NCBI RefSeq assembly: GCF_000255135.1
Contig: NC_016751.1
Location: forward strand, 124,001 to 188,000
DNA length: 64,000 bases
Direction: 5' to 3'
Origin: Marinitoga piezophila KA3
GTDB taxonomy: Bacteria > Thermotogota > Thermotogae > Petrotogales > Petrotogaceae
Under the pieces are notes generated by a model. It saw only the letters and a list, made by a program, of their open reading frames with translations, did no database searches and had not been told where the DNA came from. Of this stretch, positions 63,866 through 64,000 are shown one piece after another. The position numbers were made by a program, and so were the translations under genes. Every line of letters starts with the position of its first letter. Within the stretch, counting starts at the first letter, position 1.

Positions 63866-64000
63866 TTACCCTCCACAACTTTTTTTATTGCAAAAACCTT
63901 TTAAAGGACAACTTTCACAGGTTAAGTTCATTGATTCGAAAGTGTTTGTTTTGACACCGTTTGATAATAAAAAAGGATAAATAATGTTCCAATCACTATC
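63866..64000 (-). CDS. Cys-rich C-terminal part of a gene upstream of feoB (partial)
   Basis: Only the last 44 codons lie in the window. They end in Cys-Glu-Ser-Cys-Pro-Leu-Lys-Gly-Phe-Cys-Asn-Lys-Lys-Ser-Cys-Gly-Gly, a four-cysteine group (Cys-x2-Cys-x5-Cys-x4-Cys) that could hold an iron-sulfur cluster or iron. The place before feoB and the Cys spacing suggest a FeoC-like or FeoA-associated protein, perhaps a sensor. The start and most of the protein are beyond the right edge. Confidence 0.6.
   Translation of the reverse strand, partial: DSDWNIIYPFLLSNGVKTNTFESMNLTCESCPLKGFCNKKSCGG

Overview
The window looks like chromosomal DNA of a low-GC, anaerobic, marine-type Thermotogota (a Marinitoga-like genome is my best guess). 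This is inferred from the very AT-rich sequence, ferredoxin-linked 2-oxoacid oxidoreductase metabolism, a split glycine decarboxylase, an alpha-glucan phosphorylase, a PfkA that I recall as very like that of Thermotoga maritima, and a TrpRS carrying the Cys-x22-Cys-x6-Cys-x2-Cys cluster motif known from T. maritima. No rRNA, CRISPR array or intact transposase was seen. One tRNA gene, tRNA-Ser(GGA), is present. No gap between genes exceeds about 230 bases.

Layout. 1-11.1 kb is housekeeping: a partial PEGA-domain protein and a MarR regulator, a membrane protein, an RlmD/TrmA-type rRNA methyltransferase, alpha-glucan phosphorylase, an XRE-S24 (LexA-like) repressor with tandem candidate operators, tRNA-Ser, and a leftward operon trpS-scpA-scpB-rluB, followed by two membrane-anchored proteins of unknown role. 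11.1-15.6 kb is a leftward glycine cleavage operon (small DUF2007-like protein, gcvT, gcvH, gcvPA, gcvPB). It is complemented by glyA at 22.4-23.7 kb and fchA at 53 kb for one-carbon metabolism. 15.8-18.2 kb carries pfkA-pyk, and 18.2-22.3 kb carries uvrA and a DUF401-type transporter.

23.9-31.5 kb is one rightward operon that reads as a complete amino-acid fermentation route. An aminotransferase makes a 2-oxoacid. A four-subunit VOR/KOR-type ferredoxin oxidoreductase makes an acyl-CoA. Ptb and two butyrate-kinase paralogues convert it to the acid plus ATP. A small P-loop protein of unknown role is embedded in the operon. Two deoxynucleoside kinases follow on the other strand.

33.0-51.8 kb is an accessory/defence island. 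First comes a tightly packed three-gene operon (acidic protein, half-size HsdS-like protein, and a protein resembling an HsdM that has lost its catalytic motifs) behind a consensus promoter with a 23-bp palindrome. This is my best candidate for an undescribed system. A complete type III restriction-modification pair (mod, res) follows, then two different AAA-ATPase/PD-(D/E)XK fusion proteins, a UPF0158-like gene with no normal start codon, an AddB/AddA-like helicase-nuclease pair, and a 5'-truncated regulator remnant. A terminator-plus-promoter cassette is repeated three times here, twice as identical 65-bp copies. The third copy is fused to the last 20 codons of a lost AAA-ATPase gene, which is a visible deletion scar.

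51.8-64 kb returns to core genes: tgt, fchA, a purine nucleoside phosphorylase, and an nrnA-like DHH phosphoesterase. The latter is translationally coupled to a seven-gene Mbh/Mrp-type cation/proton antiporter module with no hydrogenase attached. One antiporter subunit is fused to a reduced solute-binding-protein-like domain. The window ends with an exported beta-propeller protein and a feoB iron-transport operon that runs off the right edge.
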